From contig NZ_JAPDOD010000068.1 of NCBI RefSeq assembly GCF_027587205.1, forward strand, positions 1 to 41,254: a stretch of 41,254 nucleotides of DNA, given 5' to 3'. A program made the translations under genes and the position numbers. The notes below the pieces were generated by a model. It saw only the letters and a program-made list of their open reading frames with translations, was not told where the DNA came from and ran no database searches. Of the stretch, positions 6,511-14,049 are shown one piece after another; within the stretch, counting starts at the first letter, position 1, and each line of letters opens with the position of its first letter. This DNA is from Solirubrobacter ginsenosidimutans (GTDB lineage Bacteria > Actinomycetota > Thermoleophilia > Solirubrobacterales > Solirubrobacteraceae).

Positions 6511-9500
6511 GTGCTGCGCGTGCAGCTGCTCGGGGAGTTGCGGGCCGAGATCGACGGTCGCCCTGTCACGCCGCCTGCAAGCCGCCGCGCGTGGAGCCTG
6601 CTGGCGTGGCTGGCGATGCATCCGGGTGAGCACGCGCGCGGGGCCGTCGCCGCCGGTTTCTGGCCCGACGTCCTGGACTCGAGCGCCCGCGCGTCGCTGC
6701 GCAGCGTGTTGTGGGAGCTGCGCCGCGTGCTCGGGAGCGACGCTGCGCTGGTCGCGGGCCGTGAGCGGATCGCGCTCGTCTGCGAGACCGACCTGGCCGA
6801 GTTCGAGGCACTCGTCGTGGCCGGACGGCTGGAGGCCGCGGTCGCGCTGCATCGCGGTCCGCTGCTCGCCGGCCTCGACGACGACTGGGTGCTGGAGGCG
6901 CGCGATGAGCTCGTCGAGCGGCTCGGCTCCGCTTACGGGCGGCTCGCCGCCGCGACCGCCACGCCCGGCGAAGCCGTCGGCTGGGCCCGCCGCCGGCTCG
7001 CGCTCGACCCGCTCGACGAGGACGCCGCGCGCGAGCTGATGCGCCGGCTGGCCGCGGGCGGCGATCGCGCGGGCGCGCTCGCGGTCTACGACCGGCTGTC
7101 GGACCGGCTGAGGACCTCGCTCGGCCTCGCGCCGTCGGCCCAGACGCGCACGCTCGCCACCACCCTGCGCGGGGCCGAGGCCGCGCCCGGCGCACCGCAG
7201 GCCGACGGTCCGCCGCTGATCGGCCGCCAGCACGAGCTGGCCGCGATCACCGAGCTGTGGGAGCGCGTCACCGCCGGCGCCGGTGCCGTGCTGGTGCTGG
7301 GCGGCGAGGGTGGCATCGGCAAGACGCGCCTGGCCGCCGAGCTCGTCGCTCGCGCCCGCGCGACCGGCAACGCGCGGGCGGCTCGCTGCAGCGCGGTCGA
7401 CCTCGGCGGCGCGCCGCCGTTCGCGCCCTGGATCGAGCTGCTGGCCGACCTCGCGCGCGAGCTTGCGCCACCGCCCGCCGACAGCCAGTGGCCGGAGGAG
7501 CTCGGCCGGCTGTCTCCGTCGCTGCCGCGCCGCCTCGGGCGCCCGCGCGCGGCGGCGGCCGACGTGCCGCCCGAGCTCGCGCGCGCACGGCTGTTCGAGG
7601 CGGCCGTGGAGCTGGCCGAGCACGCCACCGCCGACCGGCCGCTGGTGCTCGTGTTCGACGACGTCCATCTCGCCGACGTGCCGACGCTCGAGCTCGCCGC
7701 CTACCTCGCCCGCCGCATCCAGCTGCTGCCGGTGCTGATCGTGCTCACCCGCCGCATGACGCCGCGCCGCGACGAGGTCGACGCACTCGTCCATGCGGCA
7801 CGCGGTCGCGGCATCGCCGTCCGCGAGCTGGAGCTGCAACCGCTCACGCGCGCCGCGCTCGAGGCGCTCGTCGAGGCGGTCAGCGCCCTCGACGCGTCCG
7901 CCCGCGAACGCGTGATCGCGGTCGCCGACGGCAATCCGCTGCTGGCCTTGGAGAGCGCCCGCGCCGGCGCGAGCGCAGACCGCGGGCCGCCCGCGTCGCT
8001 GCGTGGCACCGTGCGGGCGGCGATCTCGCGGCTCGACGAGGCCGCGCGCGAGATCACCGAGCTGACGGCCGTGGCCGGGCGCCCGCTCGATCGGCTCGAG
8101 CTCTCTGGGCTGGCCCGGCCTGAGGCGGTGCTCGCCGCCATGGACTGCGGGCTCTTGCGCAGCACCGACGGGCGTTTCGGCTTCCGCCACGACCTGCTGC
8201 GCGAAGCGGTGGTCGCCGACCTCGATGACGTCCGTCGCGCGATCCATCACGAGACGCTCGGCGGTGCGCTCGGGGCGAGCCCCGCGGAAGCCGCGCGCCA
8301 CCTGCGCCTCGCCGGGCGCGACGACCTCGCCGCCGCGCGCCTCGTCGAGGCAGCCGGGGTCGCCGTGCGGGCGACGGCGCTGGTCGAGGCGACCGCCTAT
8401 CTGACCGAGGCGGTCGAGCTGCGCCCGGCCGACGCCGCCACGCGGCTCGAGCTCAGCGACGTCCTCGCGCAGCTCGGCCGGCGCGACGCGGCCACGACCG
8501 AGTTTGAGCGGGCGATCGTGCTGCTCGCGCCTGATGACTCCGCGGCCCGGGCTGCCGCGCACCGGCGCGCCGCGCTGTGGTATCGCGGCCCGCTGTGCGA
8601 TCCGGGGCGGGCACGCCGCAGCGCCCAGCAGGGCCTCGACGCGCTCGACGCCGGCGGGGTGGCGGACGCCGAATCGCGCGTCGAGCTACTGCTGATCCGC
8701 GCCTGGTGCGAGGTCACGATCGAGGGCTCCGGCGCCGCGAAACGGTCGCTCGCCGAGCTCGCGTCGCTCGGACTGGACCTCGAGCGTATGCCGCTGTGGC
8801 GCCACCACCTGCGCACCGTCGAAAGCTTCGCGCTGATCGCTGAGGGCCGGATGGGGGAGGCCGAGGCGGCACTGATCGCGTCCGCCACGGCGGGCGAGGA
8901 CGCGGGACGCCCGGACCTCGCCTACAGCGGCTGGTCGAACGCTGCCTGCATGGCCGTCGCGACGGGTGACCTGGAGCGTGCGCTCGAGCACGCCGACCGC
9001 GGGGCGACGATCACCGCGCCGTTCCCGGCGATCGCGTTCCAGACGGCCGCGCTGCGCGCGAACGTGCTCGCGCTGCTGGGCCGGCACGCCGAGGCGCGCA
9101 CCGCGGACGAGCGGCAGGCCGAGCTGGCGGCGCGGCTCGGTACGCCGGCGACGATCGCGCTCGCCGACCATGACGCCGGTCTGCTCGCCGGGCTGGCCGG
9201 CGACCACGAGCGCGCGCAGCAGTGCCTCGGCCGTGCGCTCGCCGGCGACCCGCCGATCGTGCGCGCCGACGCCCGCCTCCGGCGCGCCGAGGCGCTTGCC
9301 CGGCTCGGCCGCGCGGATGAAGCCCAGGCCGAGCTGCGCGCCGCGGCGTTGGAGCCGGTCCGGCCCGCCCACCGTCCCGCGGTGCTGGTGGCACGGATGA
9401 CGTTCGTCCAGGCGCTCATCGCCCGCGCCCAGGGCGACGCCGAGCTGACGCAGACGCGGCTGCGCGAGGCCGAGCGCCATTGGCAGCGCCTCGCCGGCCT

Positions 9501-9642
9501 CCAGCTGTTCGCGAGCGAGCACCTCGCGTCGCTGGTCGACCTCGGGCGCCCGCCCGTCACCGGCATCGTCAATCCGTCCTACGAGCTGGAACGCGTGGCC
9601 GATGAGCTGCGCAGATCGGAGCCCCTTGCCGACGTTCGATGA
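6511..9642 (+). CDS. SARP/AfsR-like regulator: winged helix-BTAD-AAA ATPase-TPR
   Basis: This 1043-residue protein starts with an OmpR/SARP-type DNA-binding domain (residues ~1-90; LLGELRAEIDGRPV, then the recognition-helix region SARASLRSVLWELRRVLG). A bacterial transcriptional activation domain rich in TPR-like helices follows (~95-220; LDPLDEDAARELMRRLAAGG). Next comes an AAA/NB-ARC-like ATPase with Walker A GGEGGIGKT (264-272) and Walker B LVLVFDD (378-384). The C-terminal half, from ~600, is made of Ala/Leu-rich helical repeats. There is no C-terminal LuxR HTH. Such proteins integrate a signal and ATP state to activate target promoters through heptamer direct repeats, which are present just upstream. 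The GTG start is chosen because it begins the conserved beta strand and matches a leaderless -10. Confidence 0.93.
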   Translation: MLRVQLLGELRAEIDGRPVTPPASRRAWSLLAWLAMHPGEHARGAVAAGFWPDVLDSSARASLRSVLWELRRVLGSDAALVAGRERIALVCETDLAEFEALVVAGRLEAAVALHRGPLLAGLDDDWVLEARDELVERLGSAYGRLAAATATPGEAVGWARRRLALDPLDEDAARELMRRLAAGGDRAGALAVYDRLSDRLRTSLGLAPSAQTRTLATTLRGAEAAPGAPQADGPPLIGRQHELAAITELWERVTAGAGAVLVLGGEGGIGKTRLAAELVARARATGNARAARCSAVDLGGAPPFAPWIELLADLARELAPPPADSQWPEELGRLSPSLPRRLGRPRAAAADVPPELARARLFEAAVELAEHATADRPLVLVFDDVHLADVPTLELAAYLARRIQLLPVLIVLTRRMTPRRDEVDALVHAARGRGIAVRELELQPLTRAALEALVEAVSALDASARERVIAVADGNPLLALESARAGASADRGPPASLRGTVRAAISRLDEAAREITELTAVAGRPLDRLELSGLARPEAVLAAMDCGLLRSTDGRFGFRHDLLREAVVADLDDVRRAIHHETLGGALGASPAEAARHLRLAGRDDLAAARLVEAAGVAVRATALVEATAYLTEAVELRPADAATRLELSDVLAQLGRRDAATTEFERAIVLLAPDDSAARAAAHRRAALWYRGPLCDPGRARRSAQQGLDALDAGGVADAESRVELLLIRAWCEVTIEGSGAAKRSLAELASLGLDLERMPLWRHHLRTVESFALIAEGRMGEAEAALIASATAGEDAGRPDLAYSGWSNAACMAVATGDLERALEHADRGATITAPFPAIAFQTAALRANVLALLGRHAEARTADERQAELAARLGTPATIALADHDAGLLAGLAGDHERAQQCLGRALAGDPPIVRADARLRRAEALARLGRADEAQAELRAAALEPVRPAHRPAVLVARMTFVQALIARAQGDAELTQTRLREAERHWQRLAGLQLFASEHLASLVDLGRPPVTGIVNPSYELERVADELRRSEPLADVR

Positions 9643-10045
9643 CAGCACGACGACGACCGCGCCGGTCGAGGAGGTCTGGAAGCTCCTGTACGACCCTTCC
9701 CGCTTCCCCGAGTGGTGGGAGGGGATCGAGACCGTCGAGCGCCACGGCCGCGACGGCCAGGGCGACATCACGCTGTACCCGCGCGGCTACCCGGACTTCC
9801 CGATGCCGCAGCAGCTGCGCGCCGGCGGCGACGGCCGGACGCTGACGATCTCGTGCCTCGTCAGCTACCTGGTGTTCGAGTGGCAGCTCGCGGCGCTCGA
9901 GGCGGGGACCCGGATCGCCGTCCACGTCGAGATCCCCGAGCAGGAGGCCCACCGCCTGGATGGGCAGCGCGCCGCGGTGAGCGCCTCCTTGCGCTCACTC
10001 GCCGCGCTCGCCGCGGCTACGGACGCGCCTCGAGCACGAGGTTGA
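9626..10045 (+). CDS. SRPBCC-family (polyketide cyclase/START-like) protein
   Basis: The 139-residue protein begins with the typical SRPBCC opening: an initial strand, a helix APVEEVWKLLYDPSRFPEWW and a turn. A curved sheet and a C-terminal helix follow. The fold binds hydrophobic ligands; enzymes in it include aromatase/cyclases, but most members are uncharacterised. I choose the TTG at 9626 because GGAG lies four bases before it and family members usually begin at this residue. An ATG at 9602 in the same frame would give 147 residues and deeper overlap with the SARP gene. Its start overlaps the 3' end of the SARP gene by 17 bases, and its 3' end overlaps the convergent methyltransferase gene by 29 bases. 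Confidence 0.85.
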   Translation: MPTFDDSTTTTAPVEEVWKLLYDPSRFPEWWEGIETVERHGRDGQGDITLYPRGYPDFPMPQQLRAGGDGRTLTISCLVSYLVFEWQLAALEAGTRIAVHVEIPEQEAHRLDGQRAAVSASLRSLAALAAATDAPRARG

Positions 10046-11084
10046 ACGGCGTCTCGGCGCTGCGCCGCACGCGGGTGAAGCCGCCCTCGCGCAGGACCTC
10101 CGTGAGCCGCTGCTCGCCGGCCTGGGCGCCGAGCGCGAGCCCGACCTCCTGGCTGAGCGACGCGGGCGTGCACAGCATCGTGGAGCCCGCGTAGAACACC
10201 CGGCCGACCGGCGTCAGGTTCTCCTCCAGCGCATCGCCGGCGAACGGCTCGACGACCATCCACGTCCCGTCCTGGGCGAGCTGCGAGCGGATCTGGCGGG
10301 CGGCGCCGACCGGGTCGCCCATGTCGTGCAGCGCGTCGAACACGCACACCAGGTCGTAGGGACCTCCGCCGATCTCCTTCGCCGACGCGACCTCGAACGT
10401 CACGCGGTCGGCGACGCCGGCGCGTTCCGCCGCGCGGCGCGCGGCCTCGATCGAGCCCTCGTGGTAGTCGGAGCCGGTGAAGGTGGAGCTCGGGTACGCC
10501 TGCGCCATCAGGATCGTCGAGGCGCCGTGCCCGCAGCCGACGTCGGCGACGCGCGCGCCGGCCTCGAGCTTGGCGACCACGCCCTCCAGCGACGGCAGCC
10601 ACGAGTCGACCAGGTTGGCCAGGTAGCCGGGGCGGAAGAAGCGCTCGGTGCCCTCGAACAGGTCGGGGTCGTGCTCGTGCCAGCCGAAGCCCTCGCCGGT
10701 CCGGAAGCGCTCGGTGATGTGCGGCTCGTCCTTGAAGATCGCCGCCAGCAGCTGGAACGCGCCCGGGATGAACACCGGACTGTCGTCGTCCGCGAGCGCC
10801 AGCGCCTGCTCGGGCGGGAGCCGGAAGCTCCGGCTCGGCGGGTCGTACTCGACATAGCCGCTGGCCGCCTGCTGGCTCAGCCACTCGCGGACGTAGCGCT
10901 CGCGGCAGCCGGTGCGCTCGGCCAGTTCGGCCGGGGTGACGGGCGCGCCGTCGGCCATCGCCTTGTACAGGCCGAGCTTGTCGCCGATCAGCACCAGCGG
11001 CGCGGTCGCCCCGGCGCCCATGTCCTGCACGAAGCGCCCCATGAACGCCTCGAGCTTGCCTTCGTCGATGGTCGGCGCCGACAT
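10017..11084 (-). CDS. SAM-dependent class I methyltransferase with N-terminal winged helix
   Basis: The 355-residue product has an N-terminal dimerisation/winged-helix part (residues ~20-95; LGLYKAMADG, then VTPAELAERTGCRERYVREWL). It then carries a Rossmann methyltransferase domain with motif I VADVGCGHG (about residue 183) and an acidic end of strand 2 (TGSDYHEGS). The arrangement resembles O-methyltransferase-like proteins common in actinomycetes, which often act on small molecules; the substrate is not deducible. GGAGGAG lies five bases before the ATG at 11084, a strong Shine-Dalgarno. The region upstream of the gene contains the second SARP-type repeat array, which suggests control by the neighbouring SARP. 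Confidence 0.9.
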   Translation of the reverse strand: MSAPTIDEGKLEAFMGRFVQDMGAGATAPLVLIGDKLGLYKAMADGAPVTPAELAERTGCRERYVREWLSQQAASGYVEYDPPSRSFRLPPEQALALADDDSPVFIPGAFQLLAAIFKDEPHITERFRTGEGFGWHEHDPDLFEGTERFFRPGYLANLVDSWLPSLEGVVAKLEAGARVADVGCGHGASTILMAQAYPSSTFTGSDYHEGSIEAARRAAERAGVADRVTFEVASAKEIGGGPYDLVCVFDALHDMGDPVGAARQIRSQLAQDGTWMVVEPFAGDALEENLTPVGRVFYAGSTMLCTPASLSQEVGLALGAQAGEQRLTEVLREGGFTRVRRSAETPFNLVLEARP

Positions 11085-11131
11085 GCCATCTCCTCCACGA
11101 TCGTTTGACGCGTCGCAGCCTCGCCGGCGCC

Positions 11132-11160
11132 CGTCATCGCACCGTCAAGCCCGCGTCAAG
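11132..11160. promoter_or_regulatory. Second SARP-type operator: three heptamers with an 11-bp period
   Basis: CGTCATC (11132), CGTCAAG (11143) and CGTCAAG (11154) are spaced exactly 11 bases apart, the same heptamers and period as the array at 6455-6483. It lies between the divergent methyltransferase (start 11084) and the plus-strand hypothetical gene. A further CGTCAAA occurs on the minus strand at 11104-11110. Confidence 0.7.
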
Positions 11161-11260
11161 CGCTTCCCGCCGCGGCGCGGCGCCGCTTACCTCCGGGTCC
11201 GTCGCCGTGCTGACGGCGCCGCCGCGCGCGGGGGATATACGGGTCAAGGCGGTCGCGACG

Positions 11261-11605
11261 GTGGCCGACGAACCGGGCATGCCGCCCTTCACCGCCAGCC
11301 TCACCTACCCGTTCTGGACGATCGAGACGGCGCGCCAGCGCGGGCTGTGGCGCCGCTCGCCCAAGCAGCTGCTGGTGCCGCAGACGCGCCCGGAATGCGT
11401 CGGCGGGTGGCTCGTGGAGTACCTCGAAGCGCATCCACACGACCACGCGTTCGCGAACCTGCGCGTGCTCGAGCATCCAATGGAGGGCATCACCCCGCTC
11501 ACCGTCGACAGACCGCGCGGCTTCATCGACTACGCCCGCGACCCGCTCGCCGGCGTCACCTACCTCCCCGATCTCCAGCGCGAGGCGCTGTCCACCGTCT
11601 CGTAG
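11261..11605 (+). CDS. Conserved-looking hypothetical protein
   Basis: About 114 residues from a GTG at 11261; an ATG at 11279 and a GTG at 11207 are alternative starts. The core reads as a compact globular protein with FTASLTYPFWTIE near the start, WRRSPKQLLVPQTRP in the middle and a Pro/Asp-rich C-terminus. There is no signal peptide or membrane span and I do not recognise the family. Codon choice fits real coding in this frame. An AAGG lies about 12 bases before 11261, a weak ribosome site. Its upstream region holds the triple SARP repeat, so it may belong to the SARP regulon together with the divergent methyltransferase. Confidence 0.6.
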   Translation: MADEPGMPPFTASLTYPFWTIETARQRGLWRRSPKQLLVPQTRPECVGGWLVEYLEAHPHDHAFANLRVLEHPMEGITPLTVDRPRGFIDYARDPLAGVTYLPDLQREALSTVS

Positions 11606-11622
11606 GGAGCCGCTACGGTTCA

Positions 11623-11970
11623 TTGCGCAATGCACCGATCCAAAGGCTTTTCCTACTGAGACTCGTCTTTGAGCCCTCCGCGGCGGACTATCGCCGGTTC
11701 GGTCCGCGCTACGAGAGCCTCGCGACCTGCCTGCGTGACGCGGGCTGGGACGCGACCATCGTCGTCAGTCGCGAGGAGCGGCGCAGCGCGGTCGCAGAGC
11801 TGGTCGTGCGGGTGCTGGACCCCGCCGACGACGCCACGCTCGACGCCCTGATCGCCACGCTCGCCACCAACGTCAGCGAGGCGCTTCCGCGGCTGCCGCA
11901 GCCGCGCGGCCGCGTCGTGATCTACGGGCTCGACCGTCAAGTGCTGCGCATCGTCGAAGTGACGAGCTAA
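11623..11970 (+). CDS. Small hypothetical protein
   Basis: The frame encodes about 115 residues from a TTG at 11623, but the start is unclear: a CTG at 11656 has AAAGG eight bases upstream and would give about 104 residues. The protein alternates strands and helices, with VVRVLDPADDATLDALIATLA in the middle and a C-terminal strand pair GRVVIYGLDRQVLRIVEV. I do not recognise the family. The bases just before the coding part (11625-11670) are visibly less GC-rich than the surroundings. Its 3' end overlaps the convergent membrane-protein gene by four bases. Confidence 0.55.
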   Translation: MRNAPIQRLFLLRLVFEPSAADYRRFGPRYESLATCLRDAGWDATIVVSREERRSAVAELVVRVLDPADDATLDALIATLATNVSEALPRLPQPRGRVVIYGLDRQVLRIVEVTS

Positions 11971-12902
11971 GCCCCCACTACAGCGGGCGCGTGCCGAGCG
12001 CGCAGCCGGCTCACCAGCCCGTCGATGCCTGCCCACAGCGCGAAGGCGAGCCCGCCGGTCGTGCCGGTCGCGGTCATCAGCACGCCCGCCGCCGCGGCCG
12101 CCGCCACGCCGTCGCCGCCGAGGATCACGACCGCCGCGGCAGCCCCTACCGCCGGGCCGACGGGCAGCTGCCCGAGGGTGACGACGGCGATCAGCACGGC
12201 GATCGCGTCGAAGAACGACGCGTCGACGCCGACCGCGTGCAGCAGCAGCCAGTTGCGGAAGATCTGCGAGAACACCGCGACGAGCACCCAGCACACGACG
12301 CGCCCGCCACCGCGCAGGCTGCGGATGACCGCCAGCCCGCGCCACAGGTCGCGACCGGTGCACAGAGAGAGCCGGCGGAGGCCGGTGCCGAGCAGCGCGA
12401 TCACCGCGCCGGCCACGAGCGGCGACCACCACGGCAGGCCGAGCGGCCCGACCAGCGTGAACGAGCTCAGCGCCGCGAGGGCGATCTCGACCGACAGGAT
12501 CGGCACCTCGGCCGCGATCAGCGTCGGCACCTGCGGGCACACCTTCGGGCTCGAACGGCGCAGCGCGACGATCCGCGCGGCCGCGCCGAGCTGACCGCTC
12601 AACAGGCTGCCGAGCACCTGCATGCTCGAGGCGCGAAACAGCACGCGCCGCGAGACCCGGCCGCCCGCTGCCTCGATCGAGACGTGCCACGCCTCGGTCC
12701 GCGCGAGCAGCGCGACGATGTGGATCACGACCGTGATGGTCAGGATCCACCACGGCGCGCCGGACAGGGCCGCGGCGAACTCGTCCCGCCGGCCCGCGAG
12801 CAGCAGGCCGAGCGCGCCGAGCATCAGGACCGCCCCCAGCGTCGCCACGAGCACCGGGTGCGCTCGTCCGAACCCGCGCAGGCGGGTCAGCGGACGGCGC
12901 AT
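11967..12902 (-). CDS. Lysylphosphatidylglycerol synthase-like (UPF0104) integral membrane protein
   Basis: The 311-residue product is a polytopic membrane protein with about eight hydrophobic spans. It carries features of the flippase-type N-terminal domain of MprF/AglD-like proteins: a positively charged start, a span followed by LARTEAWHVSIEAAGG, then SSMQVLGSLLSGQLGAAARIVALRR, and a late GQLPVGPAVGAAAA segment. It lacks the soluble aminoacyl-transfer domain of MprF. In this family such stand-alone membrane domains are thought to move or modify lipid-linked molecules. The ATG at 12902 begins the charged N-terminus directly. No obvious functional partner is adjacent. Confidence 0.82.
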   Translation of the reverse strand: MRRPLTRLRGFGRAHPVLVATLGAVLMLGALGLLLAGRRDEFAAALSGAPWWILTITVVIHIVALLARTEAWHVSIEAAGGRVSRRVLFRASSMQVLGSLLSGQLGAAARIVALRRSSPKVCPQVPTLIAAEVPILSVEIALAALSSFTLVGPLGLPWWSPLVAGAVIALLGTGLRRLSLCTGRDLWRGLAVIRSLRGGGRVVCWVLVAVFSQIFRNWLLLHAVGVDASFFDAIAVLIAVVTLGQLPVGPAVGAAAAVVILGGDGVAAAAAAGVLMTATGTTGGLAFALWAGIDGLVSRLRARHAPAVVGA

Positions 12903-12933
12903 TCGACCTCGGGGCGCGGGGGTCAGGCCCTGC

Positions 12934-13134
12934 TCAGCCGCGCCTGCGGCTGGGGTCGTTCGCCGAGTGCCGGATGGGCTTCTCGCCCACGGGTCGGTCG
13001 GCGGCCGCCAGGCGTCGTTCGGCGGCCTCCTCCTTTAGGCGCTTCTGGGCCAGGGCGTATTCGGCCCCGCGTTCAGCGGGTGACGCCGAGACGCGCTTCG
13101 GGGGCCGGGGGAACGAACTTTGCGGCGGCGCCAT
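12934..13134 (-). CDS. Small hydrophilic hypothetical protein (66 aa)
   Basis: A strong GAGGAG lies seven bases before the ATG at 13134, which supports real translation. The product is charged and probably largely helical or disordered: a Pro-rich start (MAPPQSSFPRPPKR), then an Ala/Glu/Lys/Arg helix (ALAQKRLKEEAAERRLAAAD) and a basic tail. No cysteine, signal or membrane segment is present. I do not recognise a family. The stop is 31 bases upstream of the membrane-protein gene on the same strand. Confidence 0.5.
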   Translation of the reverse strand: MAPPQSSFPRPPKRVSASPAERGAEYALAQKRLKEEAAERRLAAADRPVGEKPIRHSANDPSRRRG

Positions 13135-13221
13135 GGCGACGCTCCTCTCGCTCCTTCATGGGATCGTCGCTCGCACGGCGAAGGAGCGGAGCCGCTCGCG
13201 TGCGGGTGTGCTCCCTCCAGC

Positions 13222-13431
13222 TTATCGGGCCTGGGGGACACTCTCGACCGGATTGTCAGCCAACTGGGTCGCGGCTTCGCGCGCGCGGTACGTTCCACGC
13301 TCGCGCTGGGCGATGGTCACCCGCTCGGCGGCGATTCCGGCCGCCGTGGTGGCGGATCGGCGCGCGTCGCGCACGCGCGTGAGTTGGGAGCGCCGCGCGG
13401 CGGCGGGCATCGGGGTGGTGGACTGCGGCAT
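13222..13431 (-). CDS. Small basic hypothetical protein (69 aa)
   Basis: From the ATG at 13431, preceded by AAAGGA at an eight-base spacing, the frame encodes 69 residues rich in Arg, Ala and Thr (MPQSTTPMPAAARR start). The open frame extends upstream to 13587, but that part has no ribosome site and contains many Cys/Arg codons typical of noncoding frames in GC-rich DNA. Function is unknown; DNA or RNA binding is conceivable from charge alone. The 259 bases between this gene and the plus-strand gene at 13691 hold no further gene I can support. Confidence 0.4.
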   Translation of the reverse strand: MPQSTTPMPAAARRSQLTRVRDARRSATTAAGIAAERVTIAQRERGTYRAREAATQLADNPVESVPQAR

Positions 13432-13690
13432 CTGGGCCGTCCTTTGTTCTAAGTGGGTGTGGCGACGCCGTCTGACGGGCGCCGAGCAAGGGGTATTGCC
13501 TTCGATCCGGGCGCGGAGGCCTGCACAGCAGCGACTGCGGCGCCGGAGCGGCGATACCCGGGCGCAGAACGCCCGACTTGCACACAATCACACTACCAGT
13601 GCCCAGACCCGGTAGGGTGCGGTTGGCCGTGGGACCTCCCGCGGCGTCTATCGGTCGCTCCGCGCCCGTGCACCCGACCAGGAGGGCACG

Positions 13691-13996
13691 ATGCCCGCCG
13701 CAAGCTCGCAGGACGCTCGGCTCGCCGACGCCGAGATCAGGGCCGTAGTCGTTCGCCTCGCTCGCCCAGACGGCGACGGCGGCGCTGTCATCGAGCGCGC
13801 GGCGATGATGGCGGAGGGCGCGCTGGCGTCCTCGATCGAGGAGTGGGTCCTTGCTCACGGCGGTGAGCCCGAGGCGCCGGTCATCACCGCCTCCGGCCCC
13901 GGTCTCTACCGAGTACGGCCCGACGGCCCGCTCGCCGCGCGTCGCCCGCCGCGCCGCTACGTCCTTCCCGCGCACGCGCTGACCGAGTCCGAGTAG
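13691..13996 (+). CDS. Small acidic/basic hypothetical protein (101 aa)
   Basis: The ATG at 13691 has an excellent AGGAGG six bases upstream, so translation start is secure. The first half is helical (LADAEIRAVVVRLARPDG, then VIERAAMMAEGALASSIEEWVLAHGG); the second half contains a short strand pair (APVITASGPGLYRVRPDG) and a Pro/Arg-rich end. It contains no membrane span or signal. I do not recognise the family. It is followed immediately by a hairpin terminator, so it appears monocistronic. Confidence 0.65.
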   Translation: MPAASSQDARLADAEIRAVVVRLARPDGDGGAVIERAAMMAEGALASSIEEWVLAHGGEPEAPVITASGPGLYRVRPDGPLAARRPPRRYVLPAHALTESE

Positions 13997-14013
13997 TCCC
14001 CTGATCGGGGGAC
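13996..14013 (+). terminator. Hairpin terminator directly after the 101-aa gene
   Basis: GTCCCC (13996-14001) pairs with GGGGAC (14008-14013) across a six-base loop. It starts on the last base of the stop codon and is followed by a GT-rich tract (ctgtgtgt). Confidence 0.5.
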
Positions 14014-14049
14014 CTGTGTGTCCTCCGATCACCTGCCGATTACCGGCGC

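Noticed and set aside
6457..8562. 701-codon minus-strand open frame opposite the SARP gene
   Set aside because: Low-complexity shadow; would also cover the SARP operator repeats.
13432..13690. Inverted repeat gggtattgcc/ggcgataccc and possible small gene
   Set aside because: Arms are ~50 bases apart with a mismatch, and open frames here have no ribosome site; TAGGGT at 13613 lacks a -35 partner.
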